From NCBI GenBank assembly GCA_002351795.1, contig DEHG01000150.1:11586-17679 (forward strand): DNA of 6,094 nt, given 5' to 3'. Below the pieces are notes generated by a model that worked only from the letters and a program-made list of their open reading frames with translations, was not told the origin of the DNA and made no database searches. This document shows, piece after piece, positions 5,376 through 6,094 of the stretch. The stretch's first letter is position 1. Each line of letters opens with the position of its first letter. Made by a program: the position numbers and the translations under genes. The DNA comes from Ruminococcaceae bacterium UBA2806 (GTDB lineage Bacteria; Bacillota; Clostridia; Oscillospirales; Acutalibacteraceae).

Positions 5376-6094
5376 ATGGTGGCGCAGGAATCAACTAAAA
5401 GACGCTCAAAAGACAGTATTTTTACAATGCTGTTCAGTGATAAAAAGAATCTCTTGCAGCTTTACAGAGAGCTTTGCCCGGAAGATACTGATGTTGCTCC
5501 CGAGGAGATCAGAATAACCACACTGAGGTCAGTTATGGTCAACAGAATGGTCAATGATCTTGGCTTTATCGTCAGGAATAAGCTGTTGTATCTGACAGAA
5601 GCCCAGAGCGAATGGGATAACAACATTACCTTGCGAATGCTGCTGTATCTTTCTCAGAGTCTGAAAGATTATATTGACAGCTCCGGACTGTATATACATT
5701 CGGGAAAAAGGCTTGATATACCGAAGCCTGAATTATACGTTATATACAGCGGCAGCAGTCATGTACCGGAAGAAATATCCTTTGCCCGGGAATATTTCGG
5801 CGGAGACTGTGAGTTGGATCTCAAGGTTCATGTTATAACCGGAGCAAATGCGGATACCATTGCCGGACAGTATATCGGTTTCTGTAATGTATATGATGAA
5901 ATGAGACAGCGTTACGGCGATTCTCTTGATTGTGCTAAGGAAACAATAAAAGAGTGCATAAAGAGAGGCTATCTTGTCGCATTTTTTATAGAAAACAGAA
6001 TGGAGGCTATTACTATGATGGACGAATTGTTTGATGAAGAATATCTGCGTGAGCGCCGGGAACAGTATTTGAGAGCCGAAGGCAGAGCCGAAGG
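5376..6094 (+). CDS. Rpn-family PDDEXK_2 nuclease, 3' end beyond window
   Basis: The first 239 codons are visible and the frame runs off the window end. The product matches Rpn-type putative transposase/recombination-promoting nucleases (PD-(D/E)XK fold). It opens with KDSIFTMLFSD, the usual DxxFxxLF start. The catalytic core is D61 in VNDLGF and E75-x-Q77 in LTEAQSEW, with Gln where classical PD-(D/E)XK enzymes have Lys, as is normal in this family. IPKPELYVIYSG (about 115-126) and FGGDCELDLKV follow in family order. The C-terminus becomes a charged helix with RAEG repeats. Characterised Rpn proteins are DNA endonucleases that raise recA-independent recombination, and some act in phage defence. 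ATG 5376 is chosen; GTG 5379 sits better behind GGGTGA (5368-5373, only 2 nt before the ATG), and GTG 5370 is also in frame below a TAA at 5349. No promoter of its own is evident, so read-through from the surface gene is possible. Confidence 0.9.
   Translation, partial: MVAQESTKRRSKDSIFTMLFSDKKNLLQLYRELCPEDTDVAPEEIRITTLRSVMVNRMVNDLGFIVRNKLLYLTEAQSEWDNNITLRMLLYLSQSLKDYIDSSGLYIHSGKRLDIPKPELYVIYSGSSHVPEEISFAREYFGGDCELDLKVHVITGANADTIAGQYIGFCNVYDEMRQRYGDSLDCAKETIKECIKRGYLVAFFIENRMEAITMMDELFDEEYLRERREQYLRAEGRAE
6002..6017 (+). promoter_or_regulatory. Internal Shine-Dalgarno and in-frame ATG within the nuclease gene
   Basis: GGAGG (6002-6006) lies 8 nt before ATG 6015-6017, which is codon 214 of the nuclease and is followed by a second ATG. 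This is a better initiation signal than the one at the gene's own start. Translation here would yield only the C-terminal charged helical part. It matches the reported layout of intragenic RpnS antitoxins, but use of this start is unproven. Confidence 0.4.
6072..6094 (+). repeat. 12-nt tandem repeat encoding RAEG, running off the window
   Basis: AGAGCCGAAGG occurs at 6072-6082 and again at 6084-6094, a 12-nt period encoding Arg-Ala-Glu-Gly. Two units are visible, and the array may continue past the edge. Such repeats are common at the C-terminus of this nuclease family and keep the frame when units are gained or lost. Confidence 0.6.

Noticed and set aside
5179..5394. Reverse-strand frames across the end of the surface gene and the intergenic region
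   Set aside because: They overlap a well-supported gene and a palindromic hairpin, lack ribosome binding sites, and their composition does not look protein-like.
1..6094. CRISPR arrays, tRNA or rRNA genes, insertion-sequence ends
   Set aside because: No repeat-spacer pattern, no cloverleaf or rRNA-like segment, and no paired terminal inverted repeats with target duplications were seen around the nuclease gene within this window; its right side is not visible.

Overview
The window looks like a piece of a low-to-moderate GC Gram-positive gut or rumen bacterium, most likely a Ruminococcus-type member of the Bacillota. The reasons are the protein families present: a sortase-anchored fibro-slime surface protein with CnaB-like stalk domains, and a PDDEXK_2 (Rpn-type) nuclease of the kind found in many copies in Ruminococcaceae and Lachnospiraceae. 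Strong G-rich Shine-Dalgarno sites and a sigma-A-like promoter agree. The genus is an inference from family distribution, not proven by the sequence.

Layout. Positions 1-374 hold no convincing gene. They contain a weak terminator-like hairpin, small inverted repeats, and a very good promoter (TTGACA, 17-bp spacer, TAAAAT) with an overlapping second candidate. Positions 375-5276 encode one giant secreted protein of 1633 residues. In order it has a signal peptide, N-terminal beta modules resembling a starch-binding (CBM26-like) fold, a fibro-slime/PA14-like domain with a GDDDVWVF motif, a linker domain, three CnaB-like domains each with a candidate Lys-Glu-Asn isopeptide triad, and an MPETG sorting signal with a membrane segment and basic tail. 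The best start is position 375, not the longer in-frame ATG at 318. Positions 5277-5375 are a short but highly structured intergenic region. From 5376 to the window edge runs the first 239 codons of an Rpn/PDDEXK_2 nuclease, cut off by the window end.

How they fit together. The large protein is probably covalently attached to the cell wall and displays a ligand-binding head on a protease-resistant stalk. It has no cysteine after the signal peptide. The nuclease gene is not functionally related in any obvious way. It may be read from the same transcript or from an unseen promoter.

The most interesting parts are around the nuclease gene. Its leader can form an 11-bp hairpin whose loop is complementary to a downstream segment (an H-type pseudoknot). 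A very strong Shine-Dalgarno site sits about 90 nt before the start codon with no start codon of its own at normal spacing. The gene also has an ideal internal in-frame Shine-Dalgarno plus ATG near its C-terminal coding region, the layout expected for an intragenic RpnS-type antitoxin. These are hypotheses from sequence only.
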